A stretch of 17,306 nucleotides of DNA from SOIA01 sp050116035 (GTDB lineage: Bacteria; Acidobacteriota; Aminicenantia; Aminicenantales; Aminicenantaceae). Positions 7,634 to 14,576 of the stretch are shown one piece after another; position 1 is the first letter of the stretch, and every line of letters begins with the position of its first letter. The position numbers and the translations under genes were made by a program. The stretch is from NCBI GenBank assembly GCA_050116035.1, contig JASFPJ010000033.1, positions 1 through 17,306 of the forward strand, written 5' to 3'. The notes under the pieces are model-generated. The model worked only from the letters and a program-made list of their open reading frames with translations, was not told where the DNA came from and did no database searches.

Positions 7634-7825
7634 ATGCCAAAAGTGTGTGAGATTTGCGGAAAAGGCCCCCTCTTCGGCCAAACCCTCAGCCATTCTCATA
7701 AGGCTTCGAAGAAAAAGTGGAAGCCGAATCTACAGCATGTGAAGGCTCAAACAAAGTCAGGGGCTAAACGGATATGGGTTTGCACAAGGTGTCTTCGTTC
7801 GGGGAAAGTAGTTAAATCCCTTTAG
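7634..7825 (+). CDS. rpmB: 50S ribosomal protein L28
   Basis: The 63-residue product MPKVCEICGKGPLFGQ... is the normal size for L28. It carries two CxxC pairs (C5/C8 and C50/C53), the zinc-binding form of this large-subunit ribosomal protein. It also has the expected basic middle (SHKASKKKWKPNLQ) and the WVCTRCLRSGKV ending. The reading frame is open upstream to 7454, but the family N-terminus and the promoter at 7581-7609 place the start at 7634. It is transcribed alone and converges with rel, with only 6 bp between the two stop codons. Confidence 0.95.
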   Translation: MPKVCEICGKGPLFGQTLSHSHKASKKKWKPNLQHVKAQTKSGAKRIWVCTRCLRSGKVVKSL

Positions 7826-7831
7826 CCTCCT

Positions 7832-9970
7832 TCACATCCTTTCTACAGAAAAGATTTCTTTTATGCTCGAAAGCTTCTTTATGATTGCCTCGAGTTGTCT
7901 GATGTCCTGAATGACAATAGCGAGCCTTATCCGGGCTTTTTTATCCGCAAAAGTTACCACATCCGCCTTGGTGATATTCCCTTCTAATTGGGCAATTTGC
8001 GCAGCGATTTTAGCCAAAACTCCAGGAGAGTCTTCTCCCATTATTAACAGTTTGCCTGTATAGATCCCTTCTGGGGCGTCATCCCATGAAACTTCAACCA
8101 TCCGCTCATTATCCAGAATTTCCTTAACGACCCGGGGGCACCGCAGGGAGTGCACGGTTATCCCTTTGCCAGCGGTGATGTACCCGATAATGGACTCTCC
8201 TTTGATAGGAGAACAGCATTTCGCGAGATGGACTCCCTTGACCTGGATGACCGGCCTCGGCTTCTTGCTCACTTTGGTTACAACTTTTTTGATCAAAGTC
8301 TCTTTTTTCTTCACCACTTCTTCGGCAGGGAAAATTTTTTCCATGAATTTTTTCCCCAGAATGATTTTTCCAGATCCAATTAAGGCATAAAAATCTTCCA
8401 TCTTTTTGGCCCTGAAATTTGTTGCGGTAGAAAGGCTTTTAAGTATTGCTTTTTCTCTTAACCGTTCTGGAGGGCCCTTATACTTCTTGATTTCTTTTTC
8501 CCATAATTTTTTCCCAAGGGCCGTGTTTTTCATCCTCTTCTGAAGGTTTAACCAGCGTTTGATGCTGTGCCTGGCAGTGGATGTAAAGGTGATGTTCAGC
8601 CAATCTCGGGCAGGCGTTTTTTCCGGGGAAGTAATCACTTCTACCATATCCCCAGTCTTGAGGATTGTTTTCAGCGGAACGCTCTTGCCGTTGATTATAA
8701 CTTCGGAACAGTGGAGCCCTATTTCCGTGTGGATCTTAAAGGCAAAGTCCAAAGCAGAGGCCCCGAGTGGAAGTGTAATCACTTTCCCTTTGGGTGTAAA
8801 AACGTAGATTTCTTCGGGAATAAGATCGGTTTTCAGGCTTTTCAGGAATTCCCTCGGGCTCTTCTGCTCTTTGTACAGGTCGACCATTTCTCTTAGCCAG
8901 AGGAGTCTTTTATCCTCTTTCATGATGTGGCTGGGGTCTTTTTCTTTGTATTTCCAGTGGGCGCCAATGCCGTCTTCAGCCAGATTATGCATGTCCTGTG
9001 TCCGGATCTGAATTTCGACTGTTTGGTTCTTCTCGGTGATTATCGTTGTATGGAGAGATTGGTAAAGATTGGGCTTGGGCATGGCAATAAGGTCCCTGAA
9101 CCGGGTCGGATGATGCGGCCATTTCTGATGAATGATTCCCAAAGCCGCGTAGCAATTTTTTACAGTATCGGTAATGAGCCTCAAAGCCATGAAGTCATAC
9201 ACTTGATCGAAGTCGATACTTCGCTTTTTCATCTTATTATCAATGCTGTAGAGTCTTTTTATGCGGGAAGTGATTTTTATAGGGATTTTATTTTCTTTCA
9301 TCAAGCTTTCGAGTGATGTTTTTAATCTCTTGAGCTCTTTTTCTGCCTTTTTCCGGCGAGAATCGACAAGAGAGGCGACCTCAAAATAATCTTCTGGATT
9401 GACGAAGCGGAACGAGAGGTCTTCAAGTTCAGCCTTAATTCGTCCCATCCCGAGACGGTTGGCTATGGGCGCGTATATCTCTAGAGTTTCCCTCGCGATC
9501 TGTTTTTGTTTGGCCTCAGACAAGAATTTTAAGGTTTTTAGGTTGTGAATCCTGTCGGCCAGCTTGATAAAAATAACTCTCAAGTCGTCAGTCATCGCCA
9601 GGATGATTTTCCTTATGCTTTCAGCCTGCCTTGCTTCAGGAGATGACTCCTGGACGCGACTGATTTTGGTGACTCCTTCCACCAGATGTGTGATTTCCTC
9701 TCCAAAAGCTTGTGTGAGTTCTACGGCTGTCGCTTCGGTGTCTTCGAGAACATCATGAAGGAGACCCGCGGCCAAGGTCGTTTTATCCAATTTCATATCG
9801 GCAAGCATGTTGGTCACTTCCAGGGAGTGGCTCAAATAAGGCTCTCCAGAGCGGCGAGTTTGACCTTTGTGAGCCTGTGCGGCAAACACATATGCTTTTT
9901 TCAGGAGAGTGATATCCTTCTCAGAATAAGAAGAAGAAACCTTATCTAGGATATCGTCAAATCGAATCAT
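7832..9970 (-). CDS. rel: bifunctional (p)ppGpp synthetase/hydrolase, RelA/SpoT family
   Basis: The 712-residue product has the full long RSH layout. The HD hydrolase domain is intact: HKGQTRRSGEPYLSH (from 34), LLHDVLED with H72-D73, and DRIHNL with D139 and N143. The synthetase domain has YDFMALRLI (about 258-266), NLYQSLHT (301-308), EIQIRT (319-324) and GIGAHWKYKE. TGS follows (about 385-447), then a Cys/His-rich domain (HLAKCCSPI to LRCPRV), then ACT at the C-terminus. It makes and breaks the starvation alarmone (p)ppGpp. The usual NGYQS motif reads NLYQS and KDYI reads RDLI; the guanine-stacking Tyr and the Glu of EIQIRT are kept, so both activities are expected. It is the last gene after waaF and gmhB (33-bp gap). 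A weak AGGA lies 13 bases before the ATG. Confidence 0.95.
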   Translation of the reverse strand: MIRFDDILDKVSSSYSEKDITLLKKAYVFAAQAHKGQTRRSGEPYLSHSLEVTNMLADMKLDKTTLAAGLLHDVLEDTEATAVELTQAFGEEITHLVEGVTKISRVQESSPEARQAESIRKIILAMTDDLRVIFIKLADRIHNLKTLKFLSEAKQKQIARETLEIYAPIANRLGMGRIKAELEDLSFRFVNPEDYFEVASLVDSRRKKAEKELKRLKTSLESLMKENKIPIKITSRIKRLYSIDNKMKKRSIDFDQVYDFMALRLITDTVKNCYAALGIIHQKWPHHPTRFRDLIAMPKPNLYQSLHTTIITEKNQTVEIQIRTQDMHNLAEDGIGAHWKYKEKDPSHIMKEDKRLLWLREMVDLYKEQKSPREFLKSLKTDLIPEEIYVFTPKGKVITLPLGASALDFAFKIHTEIGLHCSEVIINGKSVPLKTILKTGDMVEVITSPEKTPARDWLNITFTSTARHSIKRWLNLQKRMKNTALGKKLWEKEIKKYKGPPERLREKAILKSLSTATNFRAKKMEDFYALIGSGKIILGKKFMEKIFPAEEVVKKKETLIKKVVTKVSKKPRPVIQVKGVHLAKCCSPIKGESIIGYITAGKGITVHSLRCPRVVKEILDNERMVEVSWDDAPEGIYTGKLLIMGEDSPGVLAKIAAQIAQLEGNITKADVVTFADKKARIRLAIVIQDIRQLEAIIKKLSSIKEIFSVERM

Positions 9971-10003
9971 CGTCTTGGGGAGTTCCTTTTTTAAGATATT
10001 CTA

Positions 10004-10597
10004 TCAGGATTTTTCAGGATCCTCCTTTTTTTCCTGTTGCAGGATCCATTGAACGGCATCCAGCAAGGTTTGGGCCACGTATGCAGGCTTGATTCCTTTT
10101 TCTTTAAGCTTGGATAATGATTCCTGGCCAAACCCTGTGAGACAAAGTATGGGCTTCGCTTGAATATTCAAGCCAAAAAGGATATCTTCCACTTTATCCC
10201 CCACCATGTAAGATTGTGTTGTGTCGATGCCCAAATCTGCGGCGGCTTGGTGTGCCATTCCAGGATTGGGTTTGCGGCACTGGCAGTCAGCTTTGTATTC
10301 AGGAGTGGGAGAAAAAAGATAGTGGGGGCAGTAGTAGATGCCGTCGAAGTGAGCGTTGTGCTGGGCAAATAAAGTTTTCATTTTTTCATGGATAGTTTGA
10401 AGGTTTTTTTCACGAATAAGCCCTCTCCCAATTCCGGACTGATTAGTGACAATAACTGTTGAAAATCCGGCCTCGTTCAACTTTCTGACAGCTTCGAAAC
10501 TGTAGGGATAAATTTCTATCGCACTGTAGGAAGCGGGATAACCCACGTCTTTGTTGATAGTTCCGTCTCTGTCGAGAAACACAGCTTTCTTTTTCAT
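10004..10597 (-). CDS. gmhB: D-glycero-D-manno-heptose 1,7-bisphosphate 7-phosphatase
   Basis: The 197-residue HAD-family product matches GmhB in length and motifs: FLDRDGTIN with the nucleophile D9 and acid D11, VTNQSGIGRG (motif II), a zinc site formed by CPH (C90, H92) and CQC (C105, C107), RKPNPGM, and GDKVED (motif IV). It removes the 7-phosphate from heptose bisphosphate on the way to ADP-heptose for the LPS inner core. Its ATG overlaps the waaF stop by 4 bp (ATGA), so the two are translationally coupled and belong to one pathway. A histidinol-phosphatase-like activity is the main alternative for this subfamily, but the waaF neighbour argues for GmhB. Confidence 0.9.
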   Translation of the reverse strand: MKKKAVFLDRDGTINKDVGYPASYSAIEIYPYSFEAVRKLNEAGFSTVIVTNQSGIGRGLIREKNLQTIHEKMKTLFAQHNAHFDGIYYCPHYLFSPTPEYKADCQCRKPNPGMAHQAAADLGIDTTQSYMVGDKVEDILFGLNIQAKPILCLTGFGQESLSKLKEKGIKPAYVAQTLLDAVQWILQQEKKEDPEKS

Positions 10598-11598
10598 CGG
10601 AGAAACCTCTGGCAGGCCTTATACACTTCCTCGGGAGAGATGTTCACCATGCACCTGTGATCAAACGGACACTCTCTATAGGCACACGGCCAGCAGGGGA
10701 CATCTTTTTTGATAACCGCAGACGGTTCCTGATAGGGTCCGGTGACACTCGGATCGGTCGGTCCGAACACCACTATGACAGGGATTTTCAGTGCATTGGC
10801 CATGTGCATGGGCCCTGAATCATTGGTGACGAATAGGTTTGACTGACTGATCAGGCCGGCAAGCATCCGCAGGTTTGTCTGCCCTGATAGGTTGATGGGT
10901 TTTTTGGCCATGAGGGAGGAGATGGATTCCGCCAATCCCCTTTCATTTCCAGCGCCAGTAATGAGAACAGTTGCCTTGTTTCGCTCTTGCAAAAGGCTCC
11001 CGAGCTTTGCGAATCTTTCAGCCGGCCATCTTTTTGCAGGGCCATAGGATGCACCAGGATTGAGGATGATAATGGGGCGCTGTAAATCTACATCGCAAGA
11101 GAGAAGTTTCTCTCTGGCCTCTTTTTGTTCCTCCTGAGTTAGGGGGAAAGAGAGTTGAGGCGGAAGAGTTTTGTGCCCCAACCCAGAGATGAGACCCATG
11201 TAATAATCCATTTGATGGAAGGAGATTCCGAGGTTTCTTGGTGCAACTCTTTTTGTCAGCAGGATTCCACGTCCATCCCTTGAGTAGCCCCATCTCTGGG
11301 GAATCCTGGCGAGATAAAAGAGGAAAGCCGAGATGAAGGAATTCGTGAAGAGGATTCCGGCGTCAAAGTGAAACTCTTTAATTTTTTTGGCTGAATTCTT
11401 CAGGCTTTTGATGTTGTTCATCCCAGACAGAGGAATTATTCCTTTAATAAAGTCGTGGGACTTGAAGAGGTCTTTGACCCATTCATTCGTGGCGATCCAT
11501 ATTTGAGCTTCGGGGAGGTTTTGGCTCAGGCTTTCGATGGCGGATAGAGCCAGCACTGAATCCCCGATCCAATTGGGAGCGCGGACAACAATCTTCAT
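10594..11598 (-). CDS. waaF: ADP-heptose:LPS heptosyltransferase II (glycosyltransferase family 9)
   Basis: From the ATG at 11598 the product is 334 residues and opens MKIVVRAPNWIGDSVLALSAIE, the conserved start of WaaF-type heptosyltransferases. Other family marks are KRWPAERFAKLG, the nucleotide-sugar site NDSGPMHMANAL followed by VVFGPTDPSVTGPYQ, and the Cys-rich CWPCAYRECPFDHRCM near the end, typical of WaaF. It transfers heptose from ADP-heptose to the LPS inner core. The frame is open upstream to a GTG at 11739 (47 more residues, not family-like). The near-perfect promoter at 11606-11634 puts the transcript start on this ATG, which supports 11598. gmhB overlaps by 4 bp and rel follows. 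Confidence 0.9.
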   Translation of the reverse strand: MKIVVRAPNWIGDSVLALSAIESLSQNLPEAQIWIATNEWVKDLFKSHDFIKGIIPLSGMNNIKSLKNSAKKIKEFHFDAGILFTNSFISAFLFYLARIPQRWGYSRDGRGILLTKRVAPRNLGISFHQMDYYMGLISGLGHKTLPPQLSFPLTQEEQKEAREKLLSCDVDLQRPIIILNPGASYGPAKRWPAERFAKLGSLLQERNKATVLITGAGNERGLAESISSLMAKKPINLSGQTNLRMLAGLISQSNLFVTNDSGPMHMANALKIPVIVVFGPTDPSVTGPYQEPSAVIKKDVPCWPCAYRECPFDHRCMVNISPEEVYKACQRFLR

Positions 11599-11605
11599 GC
11601 TCACA

Positions 11606-11634
11606 ATTTTATGCACTAATTTCGATCTTGTCAA
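11606..11634 (-). promoter_or_regulatory. strong sigma-70 promoter giving a leaderless waaF transcript
   Basis: On the minus strand TTGACA (11629-11634, perfect -35) is followed after exactly 17 bases by TAAAAT (11606-11611). Seven bases (TGTGAGC) then separate the -10 box from the waaF ATG at 11598, so the predicted first base of the RNA is the A of the start codon. Confidence 0.65.
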
Positions 11635-11675
11635 AGGAGGCAAGGGAGAAAACAAGTGGGTTTCTGGGTTTGGAA

Positions 11676-11741
11676 TCAGGAAGGAAACCGGCCCGCTTTC
11701 TCTATCGGCTTTATAGGGGCAAAGACGCTTATAAAGCACAT
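11676..11741 (-). CDS. possible 21-residue leader ORF with strong ribosome binding site
   Basis: On the minus strand GGAGGAG (11748-11754) lies 6 bases before an ATG at 11741 that opens a 21-codon frame (MCFISVFAPIKPIEKAGRFPS) ending at 11676. The same site overlaps a GTG at 11739 that is in frame with waaF and would extend it by 47 residues (ATGTG). An 8-bp perfect inverted repeat GCTTTATA/TATAAAGC at 11708-11715 and 11730-11737 lies across the first codons. This could be a leader/attenuation element for transcripts reading through from fmdB, or a chance ORF. Confidence 0.25.
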   Translation of the reverse strand: MCFISVFAPIKPIEKAGRFPS

Positions 11742-11761
11742 GGTTATCTCCTCCAGGAAAG

Positions 11762-11783
11762 ATAAAAATGCTTCGGGCGAAGC
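11762..11783 (-). terminator. rho-independent terminator after fmdB
   Basis: On the minus strand GCTTCGCCCGAAGC (11770-11783) forms a tight GC-rich hairpin and is followed at once by ATTTTTAT. It lies 28 bases after the fmdB stop and just before the waaF leader region. Confidence 0.65.
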
Positions 11784-11811
11784 TTGTGGAATGAGCGTTT
11801 TTTTCTCTCTT

Positions 11812-12099
11812 TTATGTTTTTTCGGAGGGACGCTTATCAGAGTTTGTCTTTCCCTTCGCTTCTTCTTTCTTATCGCTTTTTTGGCTCTTTTTGGGTTTGG
11901 CTTCCTTCGCTGGCTTTTTCTTTTTGGCGTAGTCAGTGATGTAAAAGCCACTGCCCTTGAATTGAATCGCGGGAGCGGTGAGGACTTTTTTCAGTCTCCC
12001 TCCGCACTCCGGGCATTCTATTAGAGGCGAGTCACTTATTTTCTGTATGACCTCGAAGACTGACGCGCACTTTTGGCATTTGTATTCATAGAGTGGCAT
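11812..12099 (-). CDS. FmdB family zinc-ribbon protein
   Basis: The 95-residue product starts MPLYEYKCQKC and has two CxxC pairs (C8/C11 and C29/C32), the single zinc ribbon of the FmdB/CxxC_CxxC_SSSS family. The segment VLTAPAIQFKGSGFYITDY is also typical. The last 40 residues are a Lys/Ser/Glu-rich disordered tail. The family is thought to be regulatory, but no precise role is known. The ATG lies 3 bp after the stop of the Memo-AMMECR1 gene, so it is probably translated by coupled ribosomes from the same transcript, which ends at the hairpin at 11762-11783. Confidence 0.9.
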   Translation of the reverse strand: MPLYEYKCQKCASVFEVIQKISDSPLIECPECGGRLKKVLTAPAIQFKGSGFYITDYAKKKKPAKEAKPKKSQKSDKKEEAKGKTNSDKRPSEKT

Positions 12100-12102
12100 T
12101 TT

Positions 12103-13536
12103 TCAATGGAAGACAATGGCTTCGAATATATATATCTCGGCTCCTGATGCCCAGGCGTTCCTGGGCAGTCCGGCCTTCAAACAGGCACGTTCAAGGAATT
12201 TTTCCCGTGACCAGTTGTTTTCAACAGGCACTTGTGGCAGAAGAATTCCTCTGTGGTCCCCTTGGGATATGATTAAACCATGCTTGCCGACCTCGATCAG
12301 AAGAGGATCATGAATCCTTTTGGGAGTGGTGAGGACTGAGATTTCGATCTCTAAATCCTTGAGTTCATCAACTGTGACGGGAGGAAACCGTAGGTCCTGG
12401 GAGGCGGCAAATATGGCCGCCCGGATGACCGTTTCATACAGAGGAAAGACAGGTTCAATGAATCCGATGCAGCCTCTGAGAGAACCTTTTTTCTTGAGGG
12501 TCACAAAGGCTGCCTTCCAGGTCAGTAAATCCAGATTCTGTGTGTTGTAATCAATGACTTTTTTTTCTTTGATGAAGTGGTTTATGGCGGAGCCGGCGAG
12601 CTGGAGCAGCTCTTTCTTTACTCCTTCAGAAAGGTTAAAAGCGGGTCCAGGGCCTTTTTGGTAGAGCACAGCGGCGAGATATCCAACAACTTGTGATTTA
12701 GAGCCTCCGGCATCGGAGGAGTCGGCGTACCGGAGAATCTCGACTTCCGGTTTTCCGCAGCTTTGTGTGTAGAGCAGGGTTGAAACAACTGGGCCCCCTC
12801 CGCACATGATATTCTCTCCCCTAGTTAGCTTTCTGATGAGAGAATCTGTTTCGAATGACCGGATGAGTGAAGCCGTGTTGGAGTCTGTCTCGTTGGCCTT
12901 TTGTTTTGGGAAAAAATGAGAGAGGTCAGTGGATGCTATGACCAGAGCTTTTTTGCCGGGTAAAACTTCAGAGAGCGCATTCGCCAGCGTCGTTATGGTC
13001 TTTCGAGACTGAATCCCCATGAGGACAGGCACGATCTTTGCACGGGGGAGAACTTTCTGGATGAAAGGCACTTGAACCTCGATAGAGTGTTCCTGTTGAT
13101 GAGCCTGGGCAACATATTTAAATCCTGAGGCTTTCGAGAGTTCTGAAGCCAGGGCTTCATTCACCTCGACCGTTCCCAGAGGGGTCTCATAAGCTCCTTT
13201 GAGGTAAATAGAACAGCCATTGAATCCGTGTCGATGGGAAGGCCCGATGATGACAACTGTCTGGTAATCTTTTCCTTGAACCAAGCGGTAGGCATGGGCC
13301 GCCACCTGGCCGGAGTAACCATATCCCGCATGGGGGGCGATGAGAGCCAGAATTTTTCCGGAGGGGGAAGAATCTTTCTTTACATTCTGGAGAAAAGAGT
13401 CAATTTGACTGGAAAGCCTGTCTGCATCACCATGATAAAAAATCTCTGCCACAATCGGTTTCCTTGTTCCTTGTGGCCAGAGAAAGAGGACGCAGATAAA
13501 GAGAGAGATAAAAGATAGCCCCGTTTTTTTTCTCAT
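12103..13536 (-). CDS. exported Memo-AMMECR1 fusion (AmmeMemoRadiSam system proteins B and A)
   Basis: The 477-residue product (ATG at 13536, with GGAA just upstream) starts with a signal-like segment MRKKTGLSFISLFICVLFLW. A Memo domain follows (about 28-285) with the family's metal-site residues: H69 in APHAGYGYSG, H101 in GPSHRHGF, H150/E153 in QEHSIEVQ, H207 in STDLSHFF and C245 in NIMCGGGP. Memo is related to LigB-type extradiol dioxygenases. The C-terminal part (about 295-477) is an AMMECR1 domain with its hallmark LRGCIG (343-348). These two families plus a radical SAM enzyme form the AmmeMemoRadiSam set of unknown function; no radical SAM gene is in this window. The signal segment suggests the fusion works outside the cytoplasm. 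fmdB follows after 3 bp. Confidence 0.92.
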   Translation of the reverse strand: MRKKTGLSFISLFICVLFLWPQGTRKPIVAEIFYHGDADRLSSQIDSFLQNVKKDSSPSGKILALIAPHAGYGYSGQVAAHAYRLVQGKDYQTVVIIGPSHRHGFNGCSIYLKGAYETPLGTVEVNEALASELSKASGFKYVAQAHQQEHSIEVQVPFIQKVLPRAKIVPVLMGIQSRKTITTLANALSEVLPGKKALVIASTDLSHFFPKQKANETDSNTASLIRSFETDSLIRKLTRGENIMCGGGPVVSTLLYTQSCGKPEVEILRYADSSDAGGSKSQVVGYLAAVLYQKGPGPAFNLSEGVKKELLQLAGSAINHFIKEKKVIDYNTQNLDLLTWKAAFVTLKKKGSLRGCIGFIEPVFPLYETVIRAAIFAASQDLRFPPVTVDELKDLEIEISVLTTPKRIHDPLLIEVGKHGLIISQGDHRGILLPQVPVENNWSREKFLERACLKAGLPRNAWASGAEIYIFEAIVFH

Positions 13537-13570
13537 TTTTCCACTCTCTCTGATGCGAGGATACAGGAAG

Positions 13571-13599
13571 AATATACAAAGAAAACAGGGAAAAATCAA
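13571..13599 (-). promoter_or_regulatory. candidate promoter of the Memo-AMMECR1/fmdB unit
   Basis: On the minus strand TTGATT (13594-13599), a 17-base spacer and TATATT (13571-13576). Transcription would start near 13564, giving a leader of about 28 bases before the ATG at 13536. Confidence 0.5.
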
Positions 13600-13615
13600 A
13601 TGACGACATCAAATT

Positions 13616-13728
13616 GGATTGCGTCTTAACGTTTCTGTATAAGCCCTCTTTTTTACCTTGTGGAGTGTTCGATAGAGTGTTGTCGACAAGAATTTTTGCA
13701 GAAATGATAAATGTAAAGACGCGACCCC
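13616..13728. repeat. MITE-like inverted-repeat element, copy 1 (113 bp)
   Basis: The left end GGATTGCGTCTTAAC (13616-13630) is the inverted match (12 of 15) of the right end GTAAAGACGCGACCC (13713-13727). The right arm extended inward (AAATGATAAATGT...) matches the left arm of copy 2 in inverted orientation at 23 of 26 positions. The interior also resembles copy 2 (GAGTGTTCGATAGA against GAGCGGCGAAAGGA). It has no coding capacity, and is probably a non-autonomous mobile element or REP-type relic. Confidence 0.6.
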
Positions 13729-13737
13729 TTTTATTTA

Positions 13738-13765
13738 TTGACTTTTTTTGCATTTTAGTTAAAAT
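13738..13765 (+). promoter_or_regulatory. promoter of the 44-residue membrane protein gene
   Basis: TTGACT (13738-13743), a 16-base spacer and TAAAAT (13760-13765). It begins 9 bases after the end of the inverted-repeat element copy 1; transcription would start about 10 bases before the ATG at 13782. Confidence 0.55.
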
Positions 13766-13781
13766 TTAGAGGAAGGAAACG

Positions 13782-13916
13782 ATGAAAGATCTCTTCAAAA
13801 CTCTTCTACTCTTCCTCTCTGCGTCTGCCGCCTTCGTGATCGGATTTTATATTGGGGGAGAAAAGGTGAAGGCGAGAATCCCAGATTTTCAGGAAGACAC
13901 AGAAGAAGCCAAATAA
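13782..13916 (+). CDS. 44-residue single-membrane-segment protein
   Basis: The frame MKDLFKTLLLFLSASAAFVIGFYIGGEKVKARIPDFQEDTEEAK is preceded by AGAGGAAGG at a good distance and by a promoter at 13738-13765. Residues 7-24 form one hydrophobic segment with a positive N-terminus, and an acidic tail follows. It could be a membrane anchor, a stress-type small membrane protein or an uncleaved signal anchor; I recognise no family. It lies between the two copies of the inverted-repeat element. Signals and composition are convincing for a real gene even though it is short. Confidence 0.55.
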   Translation: MKDLFKTLLLFLSASAAFVIGFYIGGEKVKARIPDFQEDTEEAK

Positions 13917-13968
13917 CTGAACATTTTCAGCCCGAATCGATCTCCCCTTTCTTCAACCTTCTCCATGC

Positions 13969-14084
13969 GAGTCGCGCCTTCACATTTATCATTTCCCTAT
14001 GCTTTCTTGGCTTTATTGAGCGGCGAAAGGAAGTTCTATCGATCTATAATTCTCGCAAAATGTTAAATGTTAAGATGCGACCCC
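13969..14084. repeat. MITE-like inverted-repeat element, copy 2 (116 bp)
   Basis: The left arm at 13969-13994 (begins GAGTCGCGCCTTC) is the inverted match of the right arm at 14058-14083 (ends AAGATGCGACCC) at 21 of 26 positions. It is the same family as 13616-13728: the length is similar, the right end (GCGACCCC) is shared, and the interiors are related. The gap between the two elements holds only the 44-residue gene with its promoter. It ends 10 bases before another TTGACT -35 box. Confidence 0.6.
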
Positions 14085-14094
14085 TCTCTCTTGT

Positions 14095-14123
14095 TTGACT
14101 AAATCCGGAGGCAGGAATATAAT
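14095..14123 (+). promoter_or_regulatory. near-consensus promoter of the 114-residue protein gene
   Basis: TTGACT (14095-14100), exactly 17 bases, then a perfect TATAAT (14118-14123). Transcription would start near 14130, 46 bases before the ATG at 14176. Confidence 0.75.
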
Positions 14124-14175
14124 TGAATTTCAATCTTTCGGGAAGGTTTGATAACAAACACTTTCGAGGAATCAG

Positions 14176-14520
14176 ATGAAATTTGGATATTATGGGATCT
14201 TAATCATTTTTGTCGCGTTCTTTCTTCTCTTAGTGCTGAGTCCCAATCTATCTTGCTTTGGGAAAAGATTGAAGTCCCCCTTCTACCCTCTCTTTCGAAG
14301 AAAAAAGAGAGTCAAAGAGATTAAGACAGAAGATTACGGGTTCTCTCTTGTTGATGAGAAAGAGAAGCGGAGGGTGGAGGGAAAAGGACAGAAGGCGGGC
14401 TCCCAGAGCCGAGATTCTTCTCCGGGGAAGGCTGAAGAAGGAAAAGCATCAAAAAAGAGAAAGAAGAAACTAAAAACCCATGATTATGGATTCTCTCTTG
14501 ACGAGGATGAGAGCAAGTAG
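14176..14520 (+). CDS. 114-residue membrane-anchored protein with duplicated DYGFSL motif
   Basis: GAGGAA precedes the ATG by a few bases and a consensus promoter lies upstream, so the gene looks real. Residues 5-23 form a membrane segment; the rest is highly charged (Lys/Arg/Glu) and probably disordered. The segment KTEDYGFSLVDE (50-61) recurs as KTHDYGFSLDEDE at 100-112, so DYGFSL occurs at 53-58 and 103-108. Such twin short motifs in a flexible tail look like docking sites for a partner protein. No family is recognised. A hairpin terminator follows at 14577-14631. Confidence 0.65.
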   Translation: MKFGYYGILIIFVAFFLLLVLSPNLSCFGKRLKSPFYPLFRRKKRVKEIKTEDYGFSLVDEKEKRRVEGKGQKAGSQSRDSSPGKAEEGKASKKRKKKLKTHDYGFSLDEDESK

Positions 14521-14576
14521 CCAGCGGGGCACTTTAATAAATTAGAGAGAAAGGGCTTTGATTGTCATCCTGCATT

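Noticed and set aside
11656..12024. 122-codon plus-strand frame opposite fmdB
   Set aside because: Antisense shadow of the Lys-rich fmdB tail, giving Phe/Leu runs that mimic membrane segments.
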